Positions 1-9,421 of a DNA stretch of 64,000 nucleotides are shown piece after piece; position 1 is the first letter of the stretch; each line of letters opens with the position of its first letter. The stretch is from contig CAVZPR010000002.1 in the NCBI GenBank assembly GCA_963777285.1, positions 1,116,001-1,180,000 on the forward strand, read 5' to 3'. Origin of the DNA: JAFARE01 sp963777285 (GTDB lineage: Bacteria; Chloroflexota; Dormibacteria; Aeolococcales; Aeolococcaceae). The notes beneath the pieces are model-generated. The model did no database searches. It worked only from the letters and a program-made list of their open reading frames with translations, and was not told where the DNA came from. A program made the translations under genes and the position numbers.

Positions 1-1652
1 GAAGTCGGAAGACATATGTGTTGGGTTCACAGCCAAGTATTCGTGTTCCCTTCCGCGAGGTCGCGCAGGGTGGTACGAACGGCTCGGCTCGTACAGGAAT
101 TCCGCCGCTTCAACTGTACGACACCAGTGGTGAGCACACCGATCCGGACGTAATGGTGGACGTCCAGACGGGCCTGGTCCCGCGGCGGCTGGAATGGATT
201 CAAGCGCGTGGCGACGTGGAACGGGTGCCGGATCACACGAGAGCGCTGCGCGCGCGCGACGCCGCCGTGACGCAGCTCGGCTACGCGCGTCGCGGGATGA
301 CAACCCCGGAGATGGAGTTCGTGGCGATCCGTGAGGGCGTACCCGCCGACACGGTGAGGTCAGAAGTGGCGCTCGGGCGGGCGATCATCCCCGCCAACAT
401 CAATCATCCAGAAAGCGAACCGATGGTCATAGGCAGCCGCTTCCTGGTGAAGGTCAACGCAAATATCGGGAATTCGGCGGTCCTGTCCTCGATCGACGCC
501 GAGGTGGAGAAGATGCGATGGGCGACGCTGTGGGGCGCGGACACCATCATGGATCTCTCGACCGGGAAGGCGATAACGCTCACTCGAGAGCGGATCCTTC
601 GGAACTCACCGGTCCCTGTCGGCACAGTGCCGATCTACCAAGCCCTCGAACGTGTTGGCGGCAGGGCCGAAGAGCTGAGCTGGGACGTCTACCGCGATGT
701 CGTCATCGAACAAGCGCAGCAGGGCGTCGACTACTTCACGGTCCACGCGGGGGTCCTACTGCGTTTCGTGCCACTCACCGCCAAGCGGTTGACCGGCATT
801 GTCTCGCGCGGTGGGTCGATCATGGCCGCATGGTGTCTGGCCCATCACCAGGAGAACTTCCTCTACGCGCACTTCGATGAGCTGTGCGAGATCATGCGCG
901 CGTATGACGTTTCGTTCTCCCTTGGCGACGGCCTGCGTCCCGGGTCGATCGCAGACGCGAACGACGAGGCGCAGTTCGGTGAGTTGCGCACCCTCGGCGA
1001 GCTGACGAAGCGCGCCTGGGCGCACGACGTGCAGGTGATGATCGAAGGCCCAGGACATGTGCCGATGCACAAAATCAAGGAAAACGTTGACCTGCAGATG
1101 CAGGTGTGCCATGAGGCGCCGTTCTACACCCTGGGCCCGCTTACCACCGACGTCGCTCCGGGTTACGACCACATCACCTCGGCGATCGGCGCCGCCATGA
1201 TCGGCTGGTTCGGCACTGCAATGCTCTGTTACGTCACGCCCAAGGAGCATCTCGGCCTCCCCAATCGGCAGGATGTGAAGGATGGCGTCATCGCCTACAA
1301 AATTGCCGCTCACGCCGCGGATCTGGCCAAGGGGCACCCTGGGGCACAGCGGTGGGACAATGCGCTGTCGCGCGCACGCTTCGAGTTCCGCTGGGACGAT
1401 CAGTTCAACCTAAGCCTCGACCCTCTGACCGCCCGCTCGATGCACGATGAAACGCTTCCGTCCCACGGGGCGAAGGTCGCGCACTTCTGCTCGATGTGTG
1501 GGCCCAAGTTCTGCAGCATGAGGATCACACAAGATATCCGTGACTACGCGGCTGCCCACGGCCTCGAGGAGACTGCAGCGCTACAAGCTGGCATGGACGA
1601 GAAGTCCCGGGAGTTCGTCGCGGGAGGCGCACAGGTCCACGTCAGGCGGTAG
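1..1652 (+). CDS. thiC: Phosphomethylpyrimidine synthase ThiC, 5' end cut by the window edge
   Basis: Radical-SAM enzyme that converts aminoimidazole ribotide to HMP-phosphate in thiamine pyrimidine synthesis. The frame is open from base 3 and reads SRKTYVLGSQPSIRVPFRE, the usual ThiC sequence before the catalytic domain. The GTG at 18 is therefore probably internal and the true start lies outside the window. About 550 residues are visible, including LYDTSGEHTDP, the NHPESEPM region, and the C-terminal cluster motif CSMCGPKFCSM (CX2CX4C, positions about 1492-1521), which binds the [4Fe-4S] cluster in this family. The last 11 bases overlap the 3' end of the opposing HNH gene. Family call is firm; only the N-terminus is missing. 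Confidence 0.96.
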   Translation, partial: SRKTYVLGSQPSIRVPFREVAQGGTNGSARTGIPPLQLYDTSGEHTDPDVMVDVQTGLVPRRLEWIQARGDVERVPDHTRALRARDAAVTQLGYARRGMTTPEMEFVAIREGVPADTVRSEVALGRAIIPANINHPESEPMVIGSRFLVKVNANIGNSAVLSSIDAEVEKMRWATLWGADTIMDLSTGKAITLTRERILRNSPVPVGTVPIYQALERVGGRAEELSWDVYRDVVIEQAQQGVDYFTVHAGVLLRFVPLTAKRLTGIVSRGGSIMAAWCLAHHQENFLYAHFDELCEIMRAYDVSFSLGDGLRPGSIADANDEAQFGELRTLGELTKRAWAHDVQVMIEGPGHVPMHKIKENVDLQMQVCHEAPFYTLGPLTTDVAPGYDHITSAIGAAMIGWFGTAMLCYVTPKEHLGLPNRQDVKDGVIAYKIAAHAADLAKGHPGAQRWDNALSRARFEFRWDDQFNLSLDPLTARSMHDETLPSHGAKVAHFCSMCGPKFCSMRITQDIRDYAAAHGLEETAALQAGMDEKSREFVAGGAQVHVRR

Positions 1653-2838
1653 GCGGCGATGCTTCGCTCCTCGCCACAGCGCTTGCCGGAGGCGGAAGCG
1701 ACAGGCCTCCTTCGTGGACGCTGCGATGGTGTCGGCGGCACAGGAGCACGAGGTTGTCGAGTTTCGTTTCGCCGCCGTCGACCCAGTGCCGGACGTGGTG
1801 GGCCTCCGTCCACTCTGGAGGTCTGTCGCAGCCTGGAAAACGGCAGCCGCCGTCACGATGAACCAGCGCTCTTCGCAGGCTTATCGGGATCGTTCGCCGG
1901 GTGCGGCCGACATCGAGTGCGGTCCCGCCATCTCCGGTGCGGATTTCTGAGACCGCCGCGTCGCAGGCAAGCCGCCTGCTGGAACTCACAGCCAGAGGGC
2001 CGCCGCCGCGGATCTGTGGAGGTGACGCGTCCTCGCCGCGCAGCGAGGCGAGCGAGGTGGCGATCACCAGATGTGGCCGCTGCCCGGCGACCGCGGGCAG
2101 CCCGCTCTGCAGTTGACGCCGGGCGAGTTCGATCAATGCGTCGGCGCGGCGCTGGGTCGCGCTCCTTTCATCGTTTGTCGCCGGCGCGCTGAGAGCGTCG
2201 ATCGCGGTTCGCAGCAGCGCACCGCCTTCTGGATCAAGAAGGCCATCGAGCACGACCGACCCGTCGGAGGTTGACGACATGCGGAAGCGGCGGCTGTCGT
2301 GCAGACGAAGTGCTGCGGCCAGCGCGCCCTGGGGATCTACGACGTGACGCAGATTCCGGACCACCGTGTGCAGGTGATCAGGGTTGAGGCGCACCGCCGC
2401 GGCTAGCAGCTGGTCGGCTCCAACACCCGCCGCCGCTGCGCCCATCTCTGTGACGCCTCGCGCGAGGACTGCGGCGCTGCGAGCCGGCATCTCGCCCCGC
2501 GCGAAGGCCTCCTCAGCCCCCGGAATCGCAGCGAGGTTCCTTGCGACTTCGACCTGCTGGCTGGCTTCGATCCCCGACGAGCGGCAGTTCTCGCGAAGCC
2601 AGGTCACGAGCGTTTCCCCCCGGACGTCGCCACGAATCTGGTCGAAGGCTCGCAGCCGCCGCTGAAACTCAGCTTCCAGACGGTCGATGCAAGCCCGGAG
2701 CGTCCGCAGCTGCTGAGCGAGGAGCGGCCCACTCTCGCACTCGATGGCTTCGGCTTGGACGGCGTCAACCAAACGGCATAGACGCGCGACCGCGCCGGCA
2801 TTTGCCACGGTGTTGTGTGACTGCAAAGGCACAACCAC
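1642..2838 (-). CDS. DUF222-HNH endonuclease domain protein
   Basis: About 398 residues from the chosen GTG. The N-terminal half is the helical DUF222 region. The C-terminus carries a canonical HNH module: CRFPGCDRPPEWTEAHHV, then HWVDGGETKLDNLVLLCRRHH, with Cys pairs and His residues for zinc and catalysis. Such proteins are multicopy in Actinobacteria and some resemble homing or mobile endonucleases; the physiological role is unknown. The open frame extends back to 3003, but that would run through the glnA upstream region. A TACTCT box lies directly before GTG codons at 2838 and 2832, so one of these is the likely, possibly leaderless, start. Confidence 0.85.
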   Translation of the reverse strand: MVVPLQSHNTVANAGAVARLCRLVDAVQAEAIECESGPLLAQQLRTLRACIDRLEAEFQRRLRAFDQIRGDVRGETLVTWLRENCRSSGIEASQQVEVARNLAAIPGAEEAFARGEMPARSAAVLARGVTEMGAAAAGVGADQLLAAAVRLNPDHLHTVVRNLRHVVDPQGALAAALRLHDSRRFRMSSTSDGSVVLDGLLDPEGGALLRTAIDALSAPATNDERSATQRRADALIELARRQLQSGLPAVAGQRPHLVIATSLASLRGEDASPPQIRGGGPLAVSSSRRLACDAAVSEIRTGDGGTALDVGRTRRTIPISLRRALVHRDGGCRFPGCDRPPEWTEAHHVRHWVDGGETKLDNLVLLCRRHHRSVHEGGLSLPPPASAVARSEASPPTA

Positions 2839-3044
2839 AGAGTAGTCAGGAGCCCGGATCGCGAGCCGGACGATGCTCGACGTCCGGACAGTTCGTGGGC
2901 CTGTGCGAGAACGTCGTGGCTTTAGGGCGCCTCGCCTGAAGCGAACCCCCAGCCGTAGCGCTAGGATCGCCCAGCGCGGTGGTTTACCATGGTTTCCCAG
3001 CACTCTGGTTGTGCGCTCCGCCCAGGTTGGCCCATGTACGAGAA

Positions 3045-4370
3045 ATGACTGAATCAGCCAGCGAACTCGCCGCGCGCGCCGAGGCCGCGCACGTGCGGCA
3101 CGTCGATCTGCAGTTCACCGACGTGATGGGGGCGGTGAAGACCGTCACGATCCCCGCCGCCCAGATCGGCGACGCCCTGGAGCACGGCACGTGGTTCGAC
3201 GGCTCCTCCGTGGAATCCTTCGCCAGGACCGCGGAGTCGGACATGTACCTGGTGCCAGACCCCGCGACATTCCAACTCCTTCCGTGGGCTCAGGAACCGA
3301 CCGCCCGGCTCATTTGCTGGGCGACCACGCCTGAAGGTGAGCCATACCCGGGCGACCCGCGTGGGGCTCTGCTTCGTGCCGTGAAGGCGGCGGAGCAACT
3401 GGGCTTCGAGTACCGGGTCGGTCCGGAGATCGAGTTCTTCATCCTCGAACGCGGCGACCCGGACTCGCCCCTGCGGCCGCCCCACGACCGCAGCTCGTAT
3501 TTCGACTTTTCAACCGACGGATCGGTTGCGCTTCGCCAGGCAATGGTGAGCGCGCTCCAGAGCCTGGGTGTCGACGTCAACACCGCCCACCACGAGGTCG
3601 CGGCCGGACAGCACGAGATCGACATCGGCGCGTCTACCGCGCTCAAGGCGGCCGACGACGTGGTCACATTCCGCTATGCGCTGAAAGCGGTGGCACAGAG
3701 CAGGGGCGCGATAGCCAGCTTCATGCCCAAGCCATTCGACGGCCTGCCGGGGAGCGGCATGCACGTGCATCAGAGCCTCTTTCGTCACAGCGACGGTGCC
3801 AACGCCTTCAGCGGGGACGATGAGTACGGACTCAGCCAGGAGGCCAAGCACTTCATCGCCGGCCAGCTGCACCACGCAGCGGGCATTTGCGCGGTCCTGG
3901 CCCCGTTGGTCAATTCCTACAAGCGGCTGGTTCGCGGGTTCGAAGCGCCCATCTTCATCTCCTGGGCACGCACCAATCGGGGTGCGCTGATCCGTGTGCC
4001 GCACGTCGGCAGATCAGAGGCCACGCGCGTGGAGCTGCGCAGCCCGGATCCGTCGTGCAACCCGTACCTGGCCTTCGCGGTGATGCTCCGAGCCGGCCTC
4101 GACGGCCTCGAAAGACGGATGCCGCTACCGCCCCCCGTGGAGGAATCGCTCTATGGCTTCGACGACGTCGAGCTGGAGAGGCGCAACGTCGGGGTGCTCC
4201 CAGACAACCTGCGCGATGCGGTCGACGCTCTGGAGGCCGACCCGCTCGTGGCCGATGCCCTCGGCGATCACCTCACAGAGCGGTTCATCGAGGCGAAGCG
4301 TCTCGAGTGGCGTGAGTATCGCGGGCAGGTCACGCCCTGGGAGATCGAGCACTACTTGGAGCGTGTCTGA
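3045..4370 (+). CDS. glnA: Glutamine synthetase type I, alpha-like subtype
   Basis: Catalyses ATP-dependent glutamate plus ammonia to glutamine. From ATG 3045 (MTESASELAARAEAAHVRHVDLQFTD) it is 441 residues, the short length of GSI-alpha. The frame is open further upstream to 2979 but those residues do not look like the family. Signature elements: WFDGSSVESFA near the N-terminus, GPEIEFFIL, the ATP-binding FMPKPFDGLPGSGMHVHQSL, NSYKRLVRGFEAP and RVELRSPDPSCNPYLAFA. The tail FIEAKRLEWREYRGQVTPWE is the alpha-type C-terminus, unlike the second GS in this window. The PucR-type regulator starts 6 bases after its stop, so the two are probably cotranscribed. Confidence 0.95.
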   Translation: MTESASELAARAEAAHVRHVDLQFTDVMGAVKTVTIPAAQIGDALEHGTWFDGSSVESFARTAESDMYLVPDPATFQLLPWAQEPTARLICWATTPEGEPYPGDPRGALLRAVKAAEQLGFEYRVGPEIEFFILERGDPDSPLRPPHDRSSYFDFSTDGSVALRQAMVSALQSLGVDVNTAHHEVAAGQHEIDIGASTALKAADDVVTFRYALKAVAQSRGAIASFMPKPFDGLPGSGMHVHQSLFRHSDGANAFSGDDEYGLSQEAKHFIAGQLHHAAGICAVLAPLVNSYKRLVRGFEAPIFISWARTNRGALIRVPHVGRSEATRVELRSPDPSCNPYLAFAVMLRAGLDGLERRMPLPPPVEESLYGFDDVELERRNVGVLPDNLRDAVDALEADPLVADALGDHLTERFIEAKRLEWREYRGQVTPWEIEHYLERV

Positions 4371-4376
4371 AAAACA

Positions 4377-6041
4377 GTGACATCGCTCGCGATCACCGTC
4401 AAGGACATATGGCGCAGCGTGCTCCCCGATTCCACTGAGCTGCTGGCCGGCGGGGCGGGACTGGAGCGGCGGGTCGAATGGGCGTGCCTATTGCGCACCC
4501 GGCCGCCGGCGTTCGATGCCGTCAAGGGCGGCGAGATCGCATTCGTGCCGGTGCGCAGCCTCCGGCTCCTCGACGAACGCTTGGACCTCTCGCAGGTGAT
4601 GACCAGTTTCGCGGAGAAGGGTGGCGTCGCGGTGGCAATCATCGGCGATGCCTCGGCACACAGCATCGATATCGCGGACCGCCTGATGATGCCGCTGCTC
4701 CGCTTGCCTTCGTCATTGCACATCAACGACGTGCACCAGGCAAGCGTGCGATTCATCCTCGACCAGCGCACCTTGCTGCATGAGCGCGCACAAGAGCTCC
4801 AGCACACGCTCATGCAGCTCGCGCTGAGCGGTGCGGGACCTGTCGCTATTGTCGACCGCCTCGCCGAGCTCACATCATTCGCAGCCGCTTGGATCGACGA
4901 GCGCAGCGCCGTCCGACATGCCGCGGGTGCGCCACTCGACGACCTGAGCCGCGAGCTGCTGCCGCACCTGCCCGCGCTCCTCCGCTGGGGTGAGACGGTT
5001 GCACTCAGCGCTGCGGACCCGCCCGTGCACGAGCTCACCGCGCGCGCGCCGCAGCTCGGGATCGCCAGCCCGATCCCATCGCGTTCCGGGGTGGCAGGCT
5101 TCATCGCCCTCATCGCACACGGGCCCTCGCTGGACCAGGTTGCTCGACTCGCGGTATCGCGGGCCGCCTCCGCGTGCGCAATTGAGTTGGACCGTGAACG
5201 CGCCGTGACCGAGACGCGCGAACGACTCGAGGGCGAGTTCACGGAGTCGCTGCTGCATGGCACGTACGCGTCGGATGAGAGCGCGCGCGAGCGGGCGCGG
5301 CGCCTCGGCGTGGAGCTCGGTCCCGCGGTCGCCGTCGTCGTCGTTCGCGGAGGCGTCGGCGCGGGCCCCGCGTGGGAGCAAGCCGCGCTCGCGGTGACGC
5401 GAAACGGCATCCACCGGCGTCAGTCCAACGCCCTCGTCAACACGCATCAGGGTGCTGTCTGCGCGGTGCTGATGCTGCAAGCGGATGCCGCCGACTCCTC
5501 GGTCAGCAGGCTGGTCGAGTCGGTGCGCTCCGAATGCGCGCGGGTCACCGGCGACGCGGCCACCTCTGCCGGCATCGGGCGGATGGGACTCGGTCCGGCC
5601 GCGGTTCGCGCGTCATACCGGGAGGCCGAGCAGGCGCTCGCTCTCGGTCGCAAGGTCCTCGGGTCAGGGATGACAGCCAGCTTCGCCAATCTCGGTCTGC
5701 ATCGCCTGCTTTTCGCCCTGGCACAGCACCCTGAGCTGACCGACTTCTACGAGGACACGGTCGGTCCACTGCTGGCGTACGACTCGCGTGGCAGCGGCGA
5801 TCTCATGAAGACGTTGAACGCGTTCTTCGAATGCCATGGTTCACCGACCGAGACCGCGCACATGCTTCATCTGCATCGGAACACGGTGCTGTATCGCCTG
5901 CGCCGCATCGAGGAAGTGGGAGGTATCGACCTCGACGATGCTGCTACGCGCCTGAACCTGCACCTCTGCTTGCGCATCGGCGATGTGCTGCAGCTTGGTG
6001 GTGATCGGAAGCGTCGCAGCGAGATGCGGGTCGCGGGCTGA
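4377..6041 (+). CDS. PucR/CdaR-family transcriptional regulator
   Basis: 554 residues from a GTG 6 bases after glnA. The N-terminal 130 residues match the PucR (purine catabolism regulator-like) domain. The middle contains a GGDEF-like nucleotide-binding-type region. The C-terminus is the PucR-type helix-turn-helix: LMKTLNAFFECHGSPTETA followed by MLHLHRNTVLYRLRRIEE. Family members sense nitrogenous or carbon metabolites and activate nearby catabolic or assimilation genes. Position directly behind a glutamine synthetase and ahead of the Amt/PII genes suggests a nitrogen-related role; that is inference. Confidence 0.88.
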   Translation: MTSLAITVKDIWRSVLPDSTELLAGGAGLERRVEWACLLRTRPPAFDAVKGGEIAFVPVRSLRLLDERLDLSQVMTSFAEKGGVAVAIIGDASAHSIDIADRLMMPLLRLPSSLHINDVHQASVRFILDQRTLLHERAQELQHTLMQLALSGAGPVAIVDRLAELTSFAAAWIDERSAVRHAAGAPLDDLSRELLPHLPALLRWGETVALSAADPPVHELTARAPQLGIASPIPSRSGVAGFIALIAHGPSLDQVARLAVSRAASACAIELDRERAVTETRERLEGEFTESLLHGTYASDESARERARRLGVELGPAVAVVVVRGGVGAGPAWEQAALAVTRNGIHRRQSNALVNTHQGAVCAVLMLQADAADSSVSRLVESVRSECARVTGDAATSAGIGRMGLGPAAVRASYREAEQALALGRKVLGSGMTASFANLGLHRLLFALAQHPELTDFYEDTVGPLLAYDSRGSGDLMKTLNAFFECHGSPTETAHMLHLHRNTVLYRLRRIEEVGGIDLDDAATRLNLHLCLRIGDVLQLGGDRKRRSEMRVAG

Positions 6042-6053
6042 GCCGCGCGCGAA

Positions 6054-6093
6054 GGCGCCCAGCCATCGGGGGCGGTCCGATGGACTGGGCGCC
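6054..6093. terminator. Strong GC hairpin between convergent genes
   Basis: GGCGCCCAG plus CCATCGG pairs with CCGATGG and CTGGGCGCC around a 7-nt loop, with one bulged A at 6084. It lies between the stop of the PucR gene (6041) and the stop of the opposing secreted protein (6112), so it could terminate both. There is no clear U-tract on either side. Confidence 0.6.
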
Positions 6094-6111
6094 CGGGTCG
6101 GAAGAGAGCGA

Positions 6112-7215
6112 CTAGGTGAGCGTGTTGAGCGTGTTGCTCCCGTCATCCACGAAGTAGACGCCCGCACCGCCGGGGATCAACGCGAGCCCGAAGAGCGTGC
6201 CGGCGCCGGTGCTGTCGAGTGTCGCCGTGGCGAGCTGCTTTCCGGAGGGCGACGTTTCGACGATGTTGCCGTCGTTGCTGTTCACCGTCAGGATGTGACC
6301 GTTCGGCGCGAGGGCGAGGCCGAGAGGACCGTCGAGGCTACCGCCGGCGCTGACGTCGCGACCGCTGAACGCGGTGTTCTCGCGGCTCAGGGCATCAGGA
6401 ATTGCGGCGATGCGGTCGTCCAGCGTGTCGGCGACATAGAGGACGCCGGTCGACGACAACGCGAGTCCGGTCTCTCCGATCACCAGCGCGGCCGGGTCAC
6501 TCTTTTCGGCGAACCCCGATCCGATCGTGGTGCGTGAGTTTTCGCGAGGCCTGGAAACTTCCCCCGTATCCAGGACGATGCGTTCGATCGTCCCACGGTC
6601 CACGACGGCGCCGCGCGCCGCCACCGTCCCGTTCAGCACGTTGGAGACGAAGAGGATCGAGTTGTCGCCGCGGTCGACCGCGGTGAGATCCCACGGGCCG
6701 TCAATGCCGCGGCCGCTGAGCGTCTCCACGAGCTGGCCGCGGTTGTCGAGTACGAGCAGGCAGCCCGCCTTGGCTGTGGCTGCCGTCCCGTCCGTGGTGG
6801 GCAGGCTCCCCACGACGACCCATCGGCGCTGGAGGATCGCCAGTGCAGTGGTAAGGCCGACCCCGCCAGGGCAGCTGCCGCGCACGTCGTCGGCATCCAG
6901 ATGAGCGAACGCGCGCGTCGCACCGCGCGGCGTCATCTCGACAATTGTGGTTCCGGTGCCCTGCAGGTTCTTCTTGTCGTTGAAGTTGCTCACCAGCACA
7001 TCGCCGGCGACCAGGCGGCCCGTCGTGCGCGGAACGACCGCGACCCCGTAGGGATTCACGTCGCCATTGGGCGGCACTGTGGAACCGACGATCGTGATCG
7101 TCGTCTTCCCCTCGAGAAAGATGTTCGCAGCGTCCGCAGGGTGAATGGCGAGCAGCGGCGCTGCGACTGCGACGGCGAGGGCAACTACGCGGGTATGTGA
7201 CCTGATTCGCGGCAT
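6112..7215 (-). CDS. Secreted NHL/SMP-30-like beta-propeller protein
   Basis: 367 residues. The ATG at 7215 is chosen over an in-frame TTG at 7230 because GGAGGAG sits just before it. Residues about 8-30 form a signal peptide (VVALAVAVAAPLLAI, cleavage near ADA-AN). The mature part has repeated strand motifs such as NPYGVAVVP, GPWDLTAV, ETGLALSSTGVLYVADT and GPLGLALAPNGHILTVNSNDG, typical of NHL or SMP-30 type propeller blades. No catalytic set is certain. Probably extracellular or cell-surface; substrate unknown. Convergent with the PucR gene and divergent from amtB. Confidence 0.75.
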   Translation of the reverse strand: MPRIRSHTRVVALAVAVAAPLLAIHPADAANIFLEGKTTITIVGSTVPPNGDVNPYGVAVVPRTTGRLVAGDVLVSNFNDKKNLQGTGTTIVEMTPRGATRAFAHLDADDVRGSCPGGVGLTTALAILQRRWVVVGSLPTTDGTAATAKAGCLLVLDNRGQLVETLSGRGIDGPWDLTAVDRGDNSILFVSNVLNGTVAARGAVVDRGTIERIVLDTGEVSRPRENSRTTIGSGFAEKSDPAALVIGETGLALSSTGVLYVADTLDDRIAAIPDALSRENTAFSGRDVSAGGSLDGPLGLALAPNGHILTVNSNDGNIVETSPSGKQLATATLDSTGAGTLFGLALIPGGAGVYFVDDGSNTLNTLT

Positions 7216-7427
7216 GTGTCTCCTCCGCAAGCCGTTGGGTGCCTGCCAGACCCATACGGCCGAGGGTTACACCGCTTCGCCGGACGCCCGGCGCTTGGAC
7301 TGGATGCACAAGGCTGACCCCTCGGTATTCGTGCGCAAGAGGCGTCGATCGATCAACGCTGCCCCGCTAGCGTCACGTCATGCCGTCGCAGGGCACCCAC
7401 CCCGTGCCGCCAGTCAGGAGGACTTCA

Positions 7428-8906
7428 GTGCGTCGCAGAACATACCTCCGCCTCGCCCTGTCGCTTGCCGTGCCCGCCGCGCTGTGGCCGCTTGGCGCAC
7501 ACGCCGCGGATCAGACGGCCACGCAGGCGGCAGGCGTGGCTGCGGACACGGTCTGGGTGGTGGTCGCCGCCTGTTTCGTGCTGTTCATGCAAGCCGGGTT
7601 CGCCATGCTCGAGGTCGGCTTCGCGCGCATGAAGAACGTGGGCACCGTCGTGGCCAAGGTAGTCGTCAACCTGAGCATTTCCTCGATCGTGTACTGGCTG
7701 GTGGGTTTCGCAATCGCCTTCGGGGCGGCGAACGGGGCGGTGTTCAACTTCATCGGCGCGACCGGGTTCGCGCCGACCTTCCATCCTGGCTCGGTCATCG
7801 ACCTGCCCGCCATTGCAGGATCCACGGCGCCGGCCGCCGCCAAGTTCTTCTTCGAATTCGTGTTCTGCGCCGTATCGCTGGCCATCGTTTGGGGCACGAT
7901 GCTGGAGCGCACCAAGTTCATCGTCTACGTGCTCTTCGCGATCCCGTTCTGCGCCGTCATCTACCCGCTGATCAGCCACTGGCTCTTCGGCGGCGGATGG
8001 CTGATGAGCATGTTCGGCTCGCAAGACTTCGCCGGCTCCACGGTGGTGCATCTGACGGGCGCAACAGCAGGATTCGCCGGGCTGCTGCTCTTGGGACCGC
8101 GCATCGGCAAGTACGGTCGCGACAGAAGGCCCAATGCAATTCCGGGGCACAGCATGCCGCTCGCGCAGCTGGGCGTGATCATCCTCTGGTTCGGTTGGTT
8201 CGGATTCAATCCGGGGTCCACCCTCAACGCCACCAACCTGCATTTCGCCGACGTCGTGGTCACCACCAACCTGGCGGCTGCGGCAGGCGCACTTGCCGCG
8301 ATGCTCACGATCTACGTGGTGCAGAAGACCCTCGACGTCGGCATGATCGGCAACGGAGCTATCGCGGCGCTGGTGGCCATCACCGCCCCGTCTGGATACG
8401 TACAGCCCTGGGCCGCCATCGTCATCGGCGCCGTCGCAGGGGTGATCGTTGTCTACGGCGTGCTCGCGATCGACAAGTGGCTCGACGACCCGGTCGGCGC
8501 GCTGAGTGCGCACGGCCTCGCAGGCATCTGGGGCACGCTCTCCTGCGGCCTCTTCACGGACCCAGCGCTGGCGAAGTTCAACGGCGTCGGCCAGGGTGGG
8601 CTGTTCTACACCGGGAGCTTCGGACAGCTGGGAGCGCAGGCGCTCGCGGTCACCGTCGCCTTCACGACGGTGTTCACCCTGTCGTTCGGATTCTTCTGGG
8701 CTATCAAGAAGACCGTGGGGCTGCGGGTCAGCGCGCGTCACGAGCTCGACGGCCTCGACATCAGCGAGCACGGCATGTGGGGCTACCCGGAACAGTTCAT
8801 GCCTGTGCCCGGTGGCTCGTACATCCATCCGGACGCGCTCGCAGAGCCTGAGCGGCGCCGCGCCGCCGCGGCGGCGTCGGCATCATTGGCCCCGGCAGAG
8901 CACTGA
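7428..8906 (+). CDS. amtB: Ammonium transporter (Amt/MEP/Rh family)
   Basis: 492 residues from the GTG at 7428, which is preceded by AGGAGGA; an upstream ATG at 7380 lacks a ribosome site and would precede the signal peptide. The N-terminus RRRTYLRLALSLAVPAALWPLGAHAAD is a cleavable signal, followed by 11 predicted membrane helices. Both pore histidines are visible, in VVHLTGATAGFAGLLLLG and in DPVGALSAHGLAGIWG. It imports ammonium for the glutamine synthetases. The PII gene begins 14 bases downstream, the usual amtB-PII operon, in which PII plugs the channel from the cytoplasm. Confidence 0.96.
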   Translation: MRRRTYLRLALSLAVPAALWPLGAHAADQTATQAAGVAADTVWVVVAACFVLFMQAGFAMLEVGFARMKNVGTVVAKVVVNLSISSIVYWLVGFAIAFGAANGAVFNFIGATGFAPTFHPGSVIDLPAIAGSTAPAAAKFFFEFVFCAVSLAIVWGTMLERTKFIVYVLFAIPFCAVIYPLISHWLFGGGWLMSMFGSQDFAGSTVVHLTGATAGFAGLLLLGPRIGKYGRDRRPNAIPGHSMPLAQLGVIILWFGWFGFNPGSTLNATNLHFADVVVTTNLAAAAGALAAMLTIYVVQKTLDVGMIGNGAIAALVAITAPSGYVQPWAAIVIGAVAGVIVVYGVLAIDKWLDDPVGALSAHGLAGIWGTLSCGLFTDPALAKFNGVGQGGLFYTGSFGQLGAQALAVTVAFTTVFTLSFGFFWAIKKTVGLRVSARHELDGLDISEHGMWGYPEQFMPVPGGSYIHPDALAEPERRRAAAAASASLAPAEH

Positions 8907-8919
8907 TGAGGTTGGGCAC

Positions 8920-9288
8920 ATGAAGAAGATCGAAGCGGTGATCCGGCCCGACCGTCTGCAGGCGGTCCAGGACGCGCTCGATTCGCTGGGAGCGTCCGGC
9001 CTGACCGTGGTGGAGGTTCTCGGCTGCGGCCGGCAGCGGGGCTACACGGAGACCTATCGCGGAGCGCGAGCCAACATCTCGCTGCAGCGCAAAGTGAAGG
9101 TCGAGACGGTGGTGGCGGACTCGGCGGCACAGGCCGTCGTCGACGCCATCACCGGCGCCGCCCGGACGGGCGAGGTCGGCGACGGGAAGGTCTTCGTGAT
9201 GCCCGTGGAGGACGCGATCCGGATTCGTTCGGGCGAGCGCGGCGAGGAGGTGGTGCGCCACCTGCAGCCGGAGCACTGGGGGCACTGA
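8920..9288 (+). CDS. glnB: PII nitrogen regulatory protein lacking the T-loop Tyr51
   Basis: 122 residues. Trimeric signal protein that senses ATP/ADP and 2-oxoglutarate and controls Amt and glutamine metabolism. PII signatures are clear: MKKIEAVIRPDRL, the T-loop around GCGRQRGYTETYRGA, and GEVGDGKVFVMPVEDAIRIR. Residue 46 is Tyr as usual, but residue 51, the tyrosine uridylylated or adenylylated in many bacteria, is Ala (codon GCC). Length and the rest of the fold look normal. Placement behind amtB fits a GlnK-type role. Regulation by covalent Tyr51 modification seems excluded. Confidence 0.95.
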   Translation: MKKIEAVIRPDRLQAVQDALDSLGASGLTVVEVLGCGRQRGYTETYRGARANISLQRKVKVETVVADSAAQAVVDAITGAARTGEVGDGKVFVMPVEDAIRIRSGERGEEVVRHLQPEHWGH

Positions 9289-9403
9289 CAGCAGGCCGCT
9301 CCGCAATCAAGTGATGAACTGGGCAGCGATCCTGCCCGCGGCCTCTGCGGACCATCCGTCCGGCTCCTGGCGCAGTTGCCTGACCGGCGCGGGAAAGGCC
9401 TCT

Positions 9404-9412
9404 TGATAAACT
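9404..9412 (+). promoter_or_regulatory. Extended -10 promoter of the ferredoxin gene
   Basis: TG-A-TAAACT ends 9 nt before the ATG at 9422. A start site the usual 6-8 nt downstream would give an essentially leaderless mRNA. No clear Shine-Dalgarno sequence precedes the ATG, which fits. Confidence 0.5.
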
Positions 9413-9421
9413 CGATCTGCG

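Noticed and set aside
18..20. GTG as the thiC start
   Set aside because: The frame is open to the window edge and the residues before it (SRKTY) match ThiC, so the gene is simply cut.
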